From: Gordonia sihwensis NBRC 108236
GTDB taxonomy: Bacteria > Actinomycetota > Actinomycetes > Mycobacteriales > Mycobacteriaceae
Length of the DNA stretch: 64,000 nucleotides
Assembly (NCBI RefSeq): GCF_000333035.1
Contig: NZ_BANU01000006.1
Location: 163,082-227,081 of the forward strand
Direction of reading: 5' to 3'
This document shows, in pieces, positions 18,897-28,253 of the stretch (the stretch's first letter is position 1; each line of letters opens with the position of its first letter). Under the pieces are notes generated by a model, which saw only the letters and a program-made list of their open reading frames with translations, did no database searches and was not told where the DNA came from. Made by a program: the position numbers and the translations under genes.

Positions 18897-20060
18897 ATGA
18901 CGCCACCGCACAATTATCTGGCCGTCATCAAAGTCGTCGGCATCGGCGGCGGTGGCGTCAACGCTGTCAACCGCATGATCGAGCAGGGGCTCAAGGGTGT
19001 CGAGTTCATCGCCATCAACACGGACGCGCAGGCCCTGCTCATCTCTGACGCCGACGTGAAGCTGGACATCGGCCGCGAGTCGACCCGAGGCCTCGGCGCC
19101 GGCGCCAATCCGGATGTCGGCCGCATGGCCGCGGAGGACGCCAAGGACGAGATCGAGGAACTCCTCAAGGGCGCCGACATGGTCTTCGTGACCGCGGGTG
19201 AGGGCGGCGGCACCGGCACCGGCGGTGCGCCGGTGGTCGCATCGATCGCCCGCAAGCTCGGCGCGCTGACCGTCGGTGTCGTGACCCGCCCGTTCTCGTT
19301 CGAGGGCAAGCGACGTGGCAACCAGGCCGAGGCGGGCATCGCGGCGCTGCGCGAGTCGTGCGACACGCTCATCGTGATCCCCAACGACCGCCTGCTGCAC
19401 CTGGGCGACGCGCAGGTGAGTCTGATGGACGCCTTCCGCAGTGCCGATGAGGTCCTCCTCAACGGCGTGCAGGGCATCACCGATCTCATCACCACGCCGG
19501 GCCTGATCAACGTCGACTTCGCGGATGTGAAGGGCGTGATGAGCGACGCGGGAAGTGCGCTGATGGGCATCGGGGCCTCGCGCGGCGAGGACCGGGCGCG
19601 CAAGGCGGCCGAGTCGGCGATCAACTCGCCGCTGCTCGAAGCGTCGATGGAGGGTGCACGCGGTGTGCTGATCTCGATCGCCGGCGGGAGCGACCTCGGT
19701 CTGTTCGAGATCAACGATGCGGCTTCGCAGGTGCAGGAAGCGGCACACGAGGACGCCAACATCATCTTCGGCACGGTCATCGACGACAACCTCGGCGACG
19801 AGGTTCGAGTGACGGTGATCGCCGCGGGCTTCGACGCCGGCGCACCGTCCAAGCGCCAGCAGGGCGCCCACGCCGCCACGGCGAGCAATGCCGGCGTCGC
19901 GCAGGCGCAGGCGGGGGAGACCGCCAAGCCCGATGCGAAGGACCCGCTGTTCGGCACCTCCCGGGAGCGCTCGGGCAACCCGTTCGGCGAGCCGACGCCC
20001 CGCCGCAACTCGGTGCGGCTCGACGACGATGACGTCGACGTCCCCGATTTCATGAAGTGA
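18897..20060 (+). CDS. ftsZ: cell division GTPase FtsZ
   Basis: A 387-residue tubulin homologue that forms the Z ring. The GTP-binding segments are visible: [14 protein letters not shown], the tubulin signature [15 protein letters not shown] at about 101-115, and [23 protein letters not shown] in the C-terminal domain. A variable linker leads to the conserved C-terminal peptide [12 protein letters not shown], which binds SepF and FtsW in actinobacteria. ATG 18897 has GGAAGG upstream. The stop overlaps the pgeF start codons. Confidence 0.98.
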   Translation: MTPPHNYLAVIKVVGIGGGGVNAVNRMIEQGLKGVEFIAINTDAQALLISDADVKLDIGRESTRGLGAGANPDVGRMAAEDAKDEIEELLKGADMVFVTAGEGGGTGTGGAPVVASIARKLGALTVGVVTRPFSFEGKRRGNQAEAGIAALRESCDTLIVIPNDRLLHLGDAQVSLMDAFRSADEVLLNGVQGITDLITTPGLINVDFADVKGVMSDAGSALMGIGASRGEDRARKAAESAINSPLLEASMEGARGVLISIAGGSDLGLFEINDAASQVQEAAHEDANIIFGTVIDDNLGDEVRVTVIAAGFDAGAPSKRQQGAHAATASNAGVAQAQAGETAKPDAKDPLFGTSRERSGNPFGEPTPRRNSVRLDDDDVDVPDFMK

Positions 20061-20797
20061 TGGCGGCTGACGATTCCTTCGTCGTCCGGCGCGCGGTCAC
20101 CACGCGCGCCGGCGGCGTCTCCGCGGCACCGTACGACTCTTTCAATCTCGGCGATCACGTGGGCGACGACCCCGCCGCGGTGGCGGCCAACCGGGAGCGG
20201 CTGGCCCGGGATCTCGGCGTGGAGCCCGCCCGGGTGGTGTGGATGGAACAACTGCACACGAGGAACGTGACCGTCGTCGACGGACCGGTCGCCGAACCGG
20301 TGCCCGCTACCGACGGACTGGTCACCGACCAGCGCGACCTGGTGCTCGCGGTGCTGACCGCGGACTGCGTTCCGGTGCTGCTGAGCGATGACGAGGCGGG
20401 GGTGATCGCCGCCGTGCACGCCGGTCGCGTCGGTGCCCGGATCGGTATCGTGCCGGAGGCGTTGCGCGCGATGATCCGGCTGGGAGCGCGGCCGGAACGG
20501 ATCGGGGCCTTCCTCGGCCCGGCCGCGAGCGGCGAACGGTATGAGGTGCCCGCGGCGATGCAGGCCGATGTGGAACGGCATCTGCCGGGCAGTTCGTGCC
20601 GAACCTCCACTGGGACGCCCGGGCTCGACCTGCGTGCGGGTATCCGGCGTCAACTGCTCGAGGCCGGTGTGTCGGCGGTGGCCGTCGACCCGCGCTGCAC
20701 GATCAGCGACACGTCGCTGTTCAGCCATCGGCGCGGCGCGCCGACCGGCCGCCTGGCTTCAGTGATCTGGATGGACAGCGCCGGAGCGCGGCGGTGA
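20060..20797 (+). CDS. pgeF: peptidoglycan editing factor / multicopper polyphenol oxidase family (YfiH)
   Basis: A 245-residue protein of the YfiH/PgeF family; E. coli PgeF removes misincorporated L-Ser peptides from muropeptide precursors. Recognised elements are LTADCVPVLL, a VHAG motif, the FLGPA segment and a C-terminal CTISDTSLFSHRR with GRLASVIWM. The family's HAGWRG reads HAGRVG, so the conserved Trp is replaced. Start is ATG 20060 (TGATG with the ftsZ stop); GTG 20057 is an equal alternative. It overlaps the next gene by 4 bases. Confidence 0.9.
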   Translation: MAADDSFVVRRAVTTRAGGVSAAPYDSFNLGDHVGDDPAAVAANRERLARDLGVEPARVVWMEQLHTRNVTVVDGPVAEPVPATDGLVTDQRDLVLAVLTADCVPVLLSDDEAGVIAAVHAGRVGARIGIVPEALRAMIRLGARPERIGAFLGPAASGERYEVPAAMQADVERHLPGSSCRTSTGTPGLDLRAGIRRQLLEAGVSAVAVDPRCTISDTSLFSHRRGAPTGRLASVIWMDSAGARR

Positions 20798-21534
20798 CCG
20801 ACGAGCGGGATCCCCGCTCATCCGAGCTCGCCGACGGACTGGCCGCCACCGCGCGTCGCATCGCGGCCGCCGCGACCGCGGCCGGACGCGATCCGGCCGA
20901 GATCGGCCTGCTCGTCGTCACGAAGTACTTCCCGGCCGACGACGTGGTGCGGCTTCTGCGCCTGGGTGTGCGGGAGTTCGGCGAGTCCCGTGAGCCGGAG
21001 GCCGGGCGCAAGACGGCGGCGGTCCGTGCGCGGGTGGACGTCGATTTCGCCGTCGACATGATCGGACGGGTGCAGCGCAAGAAGGCAGGCGGTATCGCCC
21101 GCTGGGCGCGCCGCGTGCATTCGGTGGACTCCCTCCCACTGATCGAGGCCTTCGACGGCGCATCGGCGCGCGCTCTGGAGGCAGGTGACCGGGACCGGAC
21201 GCTGGGCCTGTTGCTGCAGGTGAGCCTCGACGGCGATCCGGAGCGCGGCGGTCTGGCCCCGGCGGAACTGGCTCCGGCCGCCGAACGGGTGCTCGCCTCG
21301 CCGGACACGCTCAGCCTGGACGGACTGATGGCCATGGCCCCGCTCGGAGCGGACCCCGACGAGGCCATGGAGCGGCTGGCCCGGATCCGCGCGGACTTCC
21401 TGCGACGGTTCCCACACGCAGTCGAGCTGTCGGCGGGGATGTCCGGAGATCTCGAAGCGGCGATCGCGCACGGATCGACGTGTGTGCGTGTCGGAACCGC
21501 AATTATGGGGACGCGGCCGATAGTCTCGCTTTAG
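20794..21534 (+). CDS. YggS/PROSC-family PLP homeostasis protein (divergent)
   Basis: A 246-residue TIM-barrel protein starting at GTG 20794 (GTGA overlap). The PLP-lysine strand is LLVVTKYFPADDVVRLL at about residues 37-53. The C-terminal phosphate loop appears as ELSAGMSGDLEAAIAHGSTCVRVGTAIMG. Two usually invariant blocks are altered: FGEN reads FGES, and the WHFIGxLQxNK element reads VDMIGRVQRKK. Positional equivalent of Rv2148c between pgeF and sepF. Probably still binds PLP because the Lys is retained; the partner surface has changed. Confidence 0.88.
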   Translation: MTDERDPRSSELADGLAATARRIAAAATAAGRDPAEIGLLVVTKYFPADDVVRLLRLGVREFGESREPEAGRKTAAVRARVDVDFAVDMIGRVQRKKAGGIARWARRVHSVDSLPLIEAFDGASARALEAGDRDRTLGLLLQVSLDGDPERGGLAPAELAPAAERVLASPDTLSLDGLMAMAPLGADPDEAMERLARIRADFLRRFPHAVELSAGMSGDLEAAIAHGSTCVRVGTAIMGTRPIVSL

Positions 21535-21618
21535 TCACACTGGTCACAACAGAACCACTAGCGATCAGGTGTAGCGCCCATCCACCCGCAATGACTTCAC
21601 GGTTCAGGAAGGCTCGTA

Positions 21619-22401
21619 ATGACGACGATGCAGAAGTTCAAGGCATATTTCGGCATGGTGCCCCCGAGCGAGTTCGAGGACGACTACCTGGCCGACCCCG
21701 AGGACCAGCCGGCCATGTCGGCACGTGAGCGTGCGTACATGGAGAAGTACCGCAGCAACGGGACCCGCGAGGACGCCTTCTACGGCGACGAGCAGTTCCG
21801 CGAGCGGGACTACCGGGGCGAATCCCGCTACCGCGAGGCCGACTACCGGGAGCCGGAGTACCGCGAACCGTTCGGAGAGGCCGAGCCGCGCTACCGCGAA
21901 CCGGCCTACCGCGAGGCGGAGTTCGCCCGTTCGGCCGACGACCGCGCTTTCGCGGTACGCGCCGAGTCGGATCGCCCGTTTGTGGGCGCCCGCCGCTCGC
22001 CCGACGTGGAGTCGGTCCGCAGGCTCGAGCCGCTGAATCGTTCGTCCAACGTCACGGTGCGCGGCGCCAACGCCGTCGCGCTCGACCCCCAGGTCGACAA
22101 CGATCCGCTGTCGGAGAGTGCCATGAAGAAGATCTCGACGCTGCGGCCGGCCGACTACTCGGAGGCCCGCACGATCGGCGAACGGTTCCGCGACGGCAGC
22201 CCGGTCATCATGGATCTGGCGGATATGAGCAACGACGAGGCCAAGCGTCTGGTCGACTTCGCCGCCGGCCTCGTCTTCGCGCTTCGCGGTTCGTTCGACA
22301 AGGTCGCCACCAAGGTCTTCCTGCTCTCGCCCAACGGTGTGGACGTCAGCCCGGAGGAGCGTCGCCGCATCGCCGAGAGCGGCTTCTACAGTCAGTCCTG
22401 A
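21619..22401 (+). CDS. sepF: cell division protein SepF
   Basis: A 260-residue FtsZ-membrane linker. An N-terminal amphipathic segment ([10 protein letters not shown]) is followed by an unusual Arg/Tyr/Glu-rich linker with repeated YRE units (about residues 60-103), then the SepF dimer domain ([55 protein letters not shown]). It binds the FtsZ C-terminal peptide. ATG 21619 follows AGGAAGG. A strong GC hairpin at 22422-22457 follows the stop. Confidence 0.95.
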   Translation: MTTMQKFKAYFGMVPPSEFEDDYLADPEDQPAMSARERAYMEKYRSNGTREDAFYGDEQFRERDYRGESRYREADYREPEYREPFGEAEPRYREPAYREAEFARSADDRAFAVRAESDRPFVGARRSPDVESVRRLEPLNRSSNVTVRGANAVALDPQVDNDPLSESAMKKISTLRPADYSEARTIGERFRDGSPVIMDLADMSNDEAKRLVDFAAGLVFALRGSFDKVATKVFLLSPNGVDVSPEERRRIAESGFYSQS

Positions 22402-22421
22402 GCCGCAGCTCGTCGTCGTCC

Positions 22422-22457
22422 GCCGCGCCGCCCCGGTCGTTTCCGGGGCGGCGCGGC
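22422..22457. terminator. perfect 15-bp GC hairpin after sepF
   Basis: Arms 22422-22436 and 22443-22457 are perfectly complementary around a 6-base loop TCGTTT. Only GTTCTG follows, so the T-tract is poor. Likely terminator or RNA-stability hairpin between sepF and yggT. Confidence 0.65.
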
Positions 22458-22488
22458 GTTCTGCACGGTTATCAGGCACCCTTGAGGG

Positions 22489-22788
22489 GTGAGCACCTTC
22501 CTCTGGATCCTGTACTTCGTACTGTTCTGTTACGTTCTGCTGCTCCTCGGCCGCTTCGTCGTCGAGCTGGTGCAGTCCTTCGCGCGCCGGTGGCGTCCGT
22601 CCGGGCCCGGCGTGGTCGTCATCGAATTCGTCTTCACACTGACCGATCCGCCGGTGAAGTTGCTGCGGAGACTGATCCCGCCGCTGTCTCTGGGTCCGGT
22701 GCGGCTCGACCTCTCGCTGATGATCGTGCTGATCGTGTTGTCGATCCTGATGCGGGTGGTTCTGGGCTTCGCGATCCACACCACGTGA
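22489..22788 (+). CDS. YggT family membrane protein
   Basis: A 99-residue protein with two membrane helices, the first at the N-terminus (TFLWILYFVLFCYVLLLLGRFVVELV) and the second at the C-terminus (LSLMIVLIVLSILMRVVLGF). Between them lies the family segment FVFTLTDPPVKLLRRLIPPLSLGPVRLDLS. Equivalent of Rv2146c between sepF and wag31. Starts at GTG 22489. YggT proteins are linked to division and osmotic tolerance, but their activity is unknown. Confidence 0.92.
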   Translation: MSTFLWILYFVLFCYVLLLLGRFVVELVQSFARRWRPSGPGVVVIEFVFTLTDPPVKLLRRLIPPLSLGPVRLDLSLMIVLIVLSILMRVVLGFAIHTT

Positions 22789-23115
22789 CTTCCACGAATG
22801 TGATTAATCGAATAGTCGCTGGTGGTCGGTGTGCAACGCCAATTCTGCTGCCTCAGCGTGTCATTTACGAAGTCCACGGTGACCCGATGATTCGGCCTAG
22901 ATTCGATTGCGAACGGGTCGCGGGCAGACAACACGCCTTGGTCCTGGTGTGACGAGATGACACGCTAGTTGCGTAGTGGTACTGGTATTAATAGAAACGC
23001 GATCAAGATTGGGGCAGTTCGTGTTCGCCTGTGCGGACCTACGTTCCGGCTGACCGTGCCAGAAGACGGCGTGTACGAAATCAACACGCGAAATGACCTA
23101 AGGGGAGAGGCAGAA
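22789..23115. other. 327-base gene-free leader of wag31 with a distant 10-bp inverted repeat
   Basis: The region is less GC-rich than its neighbours. AGCGTGTCAT (22855-22864) and ATGACACGCT (22957-22966) are perfect inverted copies 92 bases apart. TAGATTC at 22898 lies between them and may be a -10. No convincing ORF or RNA gene was seen. Confidence 0.5.
22898..22903 (+). promoter_or_regulatory. possible wag31 -10 element
   Basis: TAGATT in the context CCTAGATTCG, about 213 bases before the wag31 start. It shares TAGATTC with the elements before murE and mraY. No clear -35. Confidence 0.3.
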
Positions 23116-23898
23116 ATGCGGCTCACACCAGCTGATGTGCACAACGTCGCGTTCAGCAAACCGCCGATCGGCAAGCGCGGTTACAACGAGGACGAGGTCG
23201 ATCAATTCCTCGACTTCGTGGAGGCTGAACTCGCACGGCTGATCGACGAGAACAACGACCTGAAGCAGCGCGTCGGCGAACTCGAGACCGAACTCGACGA
23301 GGCGCGTTCCGGTGCCCCGGATCGCACTCAGGCGTTCGCGGCCGTCGCGGAGCCTGCTCCCGCGCCCGCACCGGAGCCCGCCGCGGCGCCGGCTCCCGCC
23401 GCTGACGAAGAGGCCAGCATGCGTGCGGCACGTGTGCTGGCGCTGGCCCAGGACACCGCAGACCGAGTCACGGGCAGCGCCCGGAGCGAGGCCGAGAGCC
23501 TGATGGCCGACGCTCGCCAGCGCTCGGACGCGATGGTGGCCGAGGCGAAGTCGAACGCCGACGCCACGCTCGCCGACGCTCGCCAGCGCAGCGAGGCACT
23601 CCTCGCCGATGCACAGACCCGGGCTGAGACCCAGGTGCGCCAGGCGCAGGAACGCGCGGACTTCCTGCAGCGCGACGCGGAGCAGAAGCACACCGAGATC
23701 ATGACGACCATCAACCAGCAGCGCACGGTGCTGGAAGGCCGCATCGAGCAGCTCAAGACGTTCGAGCGCGAGTACCGCACTCGACTCAAGACGTACTTGG
23801 AGTCGCAGCTCGAGGAACTCCAGCAGCGCGGCAGTGCCGCCCCGGTGGAGAACGGACAGGCGAGTTATGCCGCTGAGGGCGGATACTCGCAGAGCTGA
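23116..23898 (+). CDS. wag31: polar growth protein Wag31 (DivIVA)
   Basis: A 260-residue coiled-coil protein that recognises curved polar membrane and directs tip growth. The DivIVA N-terminal domain is intact: [39 protein letters not shown]. An Ala/Pro-rich linker (about 84-103) leads into a long C-terminal coiled coil containing a near repeat ([18 protein letters not shown] / [18 protein letters not shown]). Start is ATG 23116 behind AGGGGAGAGG; the open frame to 22969 is non-coding leader. It ends the dcw block. Confidence 0.97.
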   Translation: MRLTPADVHNVAFSKPPIGKRGYNEDEVDQFLDFVEAELARLIDENNDLKQRVGELETELDEARSGAPDRTQAFAAVAEPAPAPAPEPAAAPAPAADEEASMRAARVLALAQDTADRVTGSARSEAESLMADARQRSDAMVAEAKSNADATLADARQRSEALLADAQTRAETQVRQAQERADFLQRDAEQKHTEIMTTINQQRTVLEGRIEQLKTFEREYRTRLKTYLESQLEELQQRGSAAPVENGQASYAAEGGYSQS

Positions 23899-23954
23899 TC
23901 TGGGGCTGACACCGACGTGTACACGCACATCTTCCCCGAACCGACGAGGGTGAC

Positions 23955-24737
23955 ATGCTGAGCCTTGCGCTGGCCGCCACCCTCGTCGGTTTCGGCCTTC
24001 TGGTGGTCGCACTGGTGACCAGTAATCTCCCGCTCGCGATCGCCTGCGTGGCGGTCTGCGTCGTCGGCCTGATCCTTCTGGTCATCGACACACTGCGGGC
24101 CACCCGGCGCGGTGGCGCCGGCGCCGAGGACGAGCCCTTGTTCACGATCCGCGGGCGTGAATCCGCGGCGCGCGAGGAGCCCCTCGACGCCGAGGACGAG
24201 GGTCCGGCCCGTGAGCACGTGCCCGTCGACTCGGGCGATGTCGGCGGCGGCGAGTCGGCGGGTCTCGGTTCGATCGTCTCGGCCACACCCGAACCCGTCT
24301 CGGAAGTGCCCACCGATCCGGGCAACGGCGAACTGTCCGCTCTGTCGGGCGGATTCTCCGCTCCGCAGCCGGGTGCGGAGCGCGCTCCCGAGGGCGCCGG
24401 AGACGTCAACGACTACCTCCGCTCGACGGGGTCGTTCCCCGTGCAGTCGGCGAGCGGGCCGCGCACGGGACCGCAGCCGGTTCCGCAGGGGCCTGCGCAG
24501 ACTCCGCAGCAGCCGGCGCCGTCGGCAGCAGCGGAGAGCGGCGCACCGGAGACGAGTGCACCGCAGGCGGACGCGCTGCCGGAGACATATGTCGGGCGGC
24601 GGCGTCTGGCCGGCGATCCGACGGACGACATCGTGGTGCGGTCGTCGGACCCCGAGTTGCCGGCCATGCAGTTCGTCTGGGACGACACCCAGGACGATGG
24701 CGGGCGGTCGCCGAAGAGCGACCCTTCCGACGACTGA
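23955..24737 (+). CDS. two-helix membrane protein with acidic/proline-rich tail (Rv2144c-like)
   Basis: A 260-residue protein of unknown function. Two membrane helices occupy the first 50 residues (LSLALAATLVGFGLLVVALVT and LAIACVAVCVVGLILLVIDTL). The rest is a disordered Glu/Pro/Gly-rich cytoplasmic tail with a short conserved-looking end (YVGRRRLAGDPTDDIVVRSSDPELPAMQFVWDD). Position after wag31 matches Rv2144c. ATG 23955 is the natural start. A link to polar growth is only inferred from context. Confidence 0.8.
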   Translation: MLSLALAATLVGFGLLVVALVTSNLPLAIACVAVCVVGLILLVIDTLRATRRGGAGAEDEPLFTIRGRESAAREEPLDAEDEGPAREHVPVDSGDVGGGESAGLGSIVSATPEPVSEVPTDPGNGELSALSGGFSAPQPGAERAPEGAGDVNDYLRSTGSFPVQSASGPRTGPQPVPQGPAQTPQQPAPSAAAESGAPETSAPQADALPETYVGRRRLAGDPTDDIVVRSSDPELPAMQFVWDDTQDDGGRSPKSDPSDD

Positions 24738-24787
24738 GCCACCGCCCGAGCAGACCTCCCGGCCCAGTGCGGTCGGGCCCCGTGCAG

Positions 24788-24793
24788 TAGACT
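24788..24793 (+). promoter_or_regulatory. candidate -10 of the ileS T-box transcript
   Basis: TAGACT lies just before the first T-box helices and would start RNA near 24800. The -35 region (CAGTGC) is not consensus. Confidence 0.4.
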
Positions 24794-24799
24794 GATTGT

Positions 24800-25038
24800 T
24801 CGCAGCGACGACCCGGCAATCACCGGTGAGCTCCCGGAAGAACGGACCCGCTGGGTCTCAGTAGAACCGGGCGGGTGCGGCCCGACACAGCCGTCACGAT
24901 GAGAGGCACGCCCCTCGGGCGTGCAAGCGGGGTGGTACCGCGCGCAGACCGTGAACTCAGGCGAGTCCACACAGTCGCGTCCCCGTGCCCACAGGGCCGA
25001 CGAGAGCGTCGGCGAAGACCAGGCACGAGGAGCAGCGC
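24800..25038 (+). promoter_or_regulatory. T-box riboswitch (translational, ultrashort stem I) controlling ileS
   Basis: The T-box core GGTGGTACCGCG is at 24931-24942 and would pair with the tRNA acceptor end. Stem I is short (about 24811-24845); its loop shows ATC at 24819-24821, the Ile specifier. A perfect 8-bp hairpin, GCACGCCC/GGGCGTGC (24906-24924), precedes the T-box. Downstream, CGTGCC (24984-24989) can pair with GGCACG (25022-25027), enclosing CCGACG/CGTCGG; this helix touches the GAGGAG ribosome binding site. No terminator T-run is present, so control of translation initiation by uncharged tRNA-Ile is expected, as known for actinobacterial ileS. Confidence 0.88.
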
Positions 25039-28000
25039 GTGAGCGACACGACCCCCGAATCACAGCAGAGCACCACGGCGCGCGCCTACCCGATCGTCGA
25101 TCTGACCGACGGAACCGGGCGGGGAGCGCCGTCGTTTCCCCAGGTCGAGGAGACCGTCCTGCAGTACTGGGCGGACGACGACACCTTCAAGGCGTCGATC
25201 GCCAATCGCGAGGACGCACCGGAGTTCGTGTTCTACGACGGTCCGCCCTTCGCCAACGGACTTCCGCACTACGGCCACCTGCTCACCGGCTACGTCAAAG
25301 ACGTGATCCCGCGGTACCAGACGATGCGCGGTAAGAAGGTCGACCGCCGATTCGGCTGGGACACCCACGGTCTGCCCGCCGAACTCGAGGCCGAGCGGCA
25401 ACTCGGGATCACCGATAAATCGGAGATCGAGACGATGGGCGTCGACAAGTTCAACGAATACTGCCGCGACTCGGTTCTCCGCTACACGGGCGAGTGGCGC
25501 GACTACGTCACCCGGCAGGCCCGCTGGGTCGACTTCGACAACGACTACAAGACGCTCGATCTGGACTTCATGGAGTCGGTCATGTGGGCCTTCAAGCGCC
25601 TGCACGACAAGGGCCTGGTGTACCAGGGATACCGCGTGCTCCCGTACTCCTGGTACGAGCAGACGCCGCTGAGCAACCAGGAGTCCAAGCTCGACGACGC
25701 CTACCGCATGCGCCAGGATCCGGCGGTCACCGTGACGATGCCGCTCTCCGCGCCGGGATCACCGCTCGACGGCGTCAACGCGCTGATCTGGACGACGACG
25801 CCGTGGACCCTTCCGTCGAACCTGGCGATCGCGGTACATCCCGAGACCGAGTACTCGCATGTGCGGACCGCCGACGGCGACGAGTACCTGCTGGCCTCGG
25901 CTCTCGTCGGTGCGTACGCGAAGGAACTCGGCGAACCGGAGACGGTCGGGGTGTACCTCGGCAAGGAACTGGCGGGGCTGAGTTACCGACCGCCGTTCGA
26001 CTTCTTCCTCGGCCACCCCGCCTCGCACGTGGTGCTGCTGGCCGACTACGTCACCACCGACAGCGGCACCGGCGTCGTCCATCTCGCGCCGGCCTTCGGT
26101 GAGGAGGACATGGACGTCGCGACCGCCAACGGCATCGAGGTGGTGCAGCCGCTCGATCCGGGCGGCCGTTTCACCGATCTGGTGCCGCCGTACCAGGGCC
26201 AGATGGTCTTCGACGCCAACCCGAACATCATCAGAGATCTCAAGGCGGCGGGCCGCATCCTTCGGCACGAGACCATCGAGCACTCCTACCCGCACTCGTG
26301 GCGGTCGGGCCAGCCGCTGATCTACATGGCCGTGCCGTCGTGGTTCGTCGCCGTCACCGAGATCAAGGACCGGATGCTGGAGTTGAACCAGCAGATCACC
26401 TGGTCGCCGGCCCACATCCGGGACGGGCAGTTCGGCAAGTGGCTCGCCGGAGCCAAGGACTGGAACATCAGCCGCAACCGCTTCTGGGGAGCGCCGATCC
26501 CGGTATGGGTCTCCGACGATCCGGCGTACCCGCGGGTTGACGTCTACGGCAGTCTCGACGAGCTCGAGCGCGACTTCGGGGTGCGGCCGGAGAACCTGCA
26601 CCGGCCCCACATCGACGAACTGACCCGGCCGAATCCCGACGATCCGACCGGGCGTTCGACGATGCGACGCGTGCCGGAGGTCCTGGACTGCTGGTTCGAG
26701 TCCGGGTCGATGCCGTACGCGCAGGTGCATTACCCGTTCGAGAACACCGAGTGGTTCGACGGCGGCGGCGATCAGCTGGCGCACAATCCGGGCGACTTCA
26801 TCGTCGAGTACAACGGACAGACCCGCGGCTGGTTCTACAACCTGCACGTGCTGGCCACCGCCCTCTTCGACCGCCCCGCGTTCAAAACGGTGGCCGCACA
26901 CGGCATCGTGCTCGGCGATGACGGTCAGAAGATGAGCAAGTCCAAGCGCAACTACCCCGACGTCAACGAGGTATTCGACCGCGACGGCTCCGATGCGATG
27001 CGCTGGTTCCTGATGGCCTCGCCGATCCTGCGCGGCGGCAACCTGGTGGTCACCGAGCGCGGCATCCGCGAGGGAGTGCGCCAGGCTCTGCTGCCGATGT
27101 GGAACGCATACAGCTTCCTGCAGCTGTACGCGGAGCGCCCGGCCACGTGGCGCACCGATTCGCAGCACGTCCTCGACCGCTACATCCTCGCCAAACTGGC
27201 CCAGACGCGCGACGAGATGACCGCGGCGCTCGACGTCTACGACATCGCCGGCGCCTGCGAGAGTTTCCGCGAGTTCTGCCAGTCGCTGACCAACTGGTAC
27301 GTGCGGCGGTCGCGGGCCCGGTTCTGGGCGGGCCAGGACACCGACCCCGACGCCTTCGACACGCTGTACACGGTGCTGGAGGTGGCGGGCCGGCTCGCCG
27401 CACCGCTGCTTCCGCTGGCCACCGAGGCGATGTGGCGGGGATTGACCGGTGAACGGTCGGTGCACCTGACCGACTGGCCGGCCGAGGACGAGCTGCCCTC
27501 CGATACGGAACTGGTGGCGGCCATGGATCAGGTGCAGACCGTGTGCTCGGTCGCGTCGAGTGTCCGCAAGGCCAACAAGCTGCGCGTCCGTCTCCCGCTT
27601 CCGGCGCTGACCGTCGCCGCGCCCGCGGCCGAACGGATGGCGCCGTACACCGATCTGATCGCCGACGAGATGAACGTCAAGCAGGTCGTGCTCTCGACCG
27701 ACGTCGACGCCGTCGGCCGCGTGGAGGTGGCCGTGAACGCACGAGCGGCCGGGCCGCGGATCGGCAAGGACGTCCAGCGCGCGATCAAGGCGGTGAAGTC
27801 GGGCGACTGGGAGTTCGGCACCGATCCGGAGACCGGCGAACAGACCGTCGTCGCCGACGGGATCGTCCTGAAGGGCGAGGAGTTCTCACGGAAGCTGGTC
27901 GCCGTCGCACCCGATTCGACCGCCGAGATGCCGGGCGGGGCGGGTCTGGTGGTCCTCGACACGGCGGTGACGCCCGCACTCGAAGCCGAGGGCTGGGCGA

Positions 28001-28227
28001 AGGACCGGGTCCGCGAACTGCAGGACGCGCGCCGCAACCTCGGGCTGGAGATCTCCGACCGCATCTCGGTGCGCCTGGCGGTGCCCGAGGAGCGGGTGGG
28101 GACCGCGAGGCGTCATTCGGACATGATCGCCGGCGAGGTGTTGGCGACCGCGTTCGACGTGACCTCGGACCGACCGGGGGCGATCGAACTCGGAGACGGC
28201 GTCACCGCCGACATCGAGAAGGCGTAG
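25039..28227 (+). CDS. ileS: isoleucyl-tRNA synthetase
   Basis: A 1062-residue class I synthetase charging tRNA-Ile. The HIGH motif reads HYGH at residues 77-80, the KMSKS loop is intact at 631-635, and the CP1 editing domain lies between them with [10 protein letters not shown]. Start is GTG 25039, whose GAGGAG site is controlled by the upstream T-box; the frame to 24985 is leader. Length and the long C-terminal extension fit the actinobacterial/eukaryote-like IleRS2 type, which is often less mupirocin-sensitive (family knowledge, not tested). It converges on a GDSL hydrolase 12 bases away. Confidence 0.97.
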   Translation: MSDTTPESQQSTTARAYPIVDLTDGTGRGAPSFPQVEETVLQYWADDDTFKASIANREDAPEFVFYDGPPFANGLPHYGHLLTGYVKDVIPRYQTMRGKKVDRRFGWDTHGLPAELEAERQLGITDKSEIETMGVDKFNEYCRDSVLRYTGEWRDYVTRQARWVDFDNDYKTLDLDFMESVMWAFKRLHDKGLVYQGYRVLPYSWYEQTPLSNQESKLDDAYRMRQDPAVTVTMPLSAPGSPLDGVNALIWTTTPWTLPSNLAIAVHPETEYSHVRTADGDEYLLASALVGAYAKELGEPETVGVYLGKELAGLSYRPPFDFFLGHPASHVVLLADYVTTDSGTGVVHLAPAFGEEDMDVATANGIEVVQPLDPGGRFTDLVPPYQGQMVFDANPNIIRDLKAAGRILRHETIEHSYPHSWRSGQPLIYMAVPSWFVAVTEIKDRMLELNQQITWSPAHIRDGQFGKWLAGAKDWNISRNRFWGAPIPVWVSDDPAYPRVDVYGSLDELERDFGVRPENLHRPHIDELTRPNPDDPTGRSTMRRVPEVLDCWFESGSMPYAQVHYPFENTEWFDGGGDQLAHNPGDFIVEYNGQTRGWFYNLHVLATALFDRPAFKTVAAHGIVLGDDGQKMSKSKRNYPDVNEVFDRDGSDAMRWFLMASPILRGGNLVVTERGIREGVRQALLPMWNAYSFLQLYAERPATWRTDSQHVLDRYILAKLAQTRDEMTAALDVYDIAGACESFREFCQSLTNWYVRRSRARFWAGQDTDPDAFDTLYTVLEVAGRLAAPLLPLATEAMWRGLTGERSVHLTDWPAEDELPSDTELVAAMDQVQTVCSVASSVRKANKLRVRLPLPALTVAAPAAERMAPYTDLIADEMNVKQVVLSTDVDAVGRVEVAVNARAAGPRIGKDVQRAIKAVKSGDWEFGTDPETGEQTVVADGIVLKGEEFSRKLVAVAPDSTAEMPGGAGLVVLDTAVTPALEAEGWAKDRVRELQDARRNLGLEISDRISVRLAVPEERVGTARRHSDMIAGEVLATAFDVTSDRPGAIELGDGVTADIEKA

Positions 28228-28231
28228 ACGC

Positions 28232-28253
28232 CGCTCGGCTCACGCGCCGAGCG
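28232..28253. terminator. short hairpin between convergent ileS and the GDSL gene
   Basis: CGCTCGG (28232-28238) and CCGAGCG (28247-28253) are complementary around an 8-base loop. It overlaps the 3' end of the GDSL gene and could serve both strands. No T-run. Confidence 0.4.

Noticed and set aside
23528..23600. Direct repeat in wag31 as a mobile or CRISPR-like repeat
   Set aside because: It encodes heptad repeats of the DivIVA coiled coil, a normal protein feature.
25759..27465. 568-residue minus-strand ORF opposite ileS
   Set aside because: Antisense shadow with no recognisable domain; ileS is intact on the plus strand.
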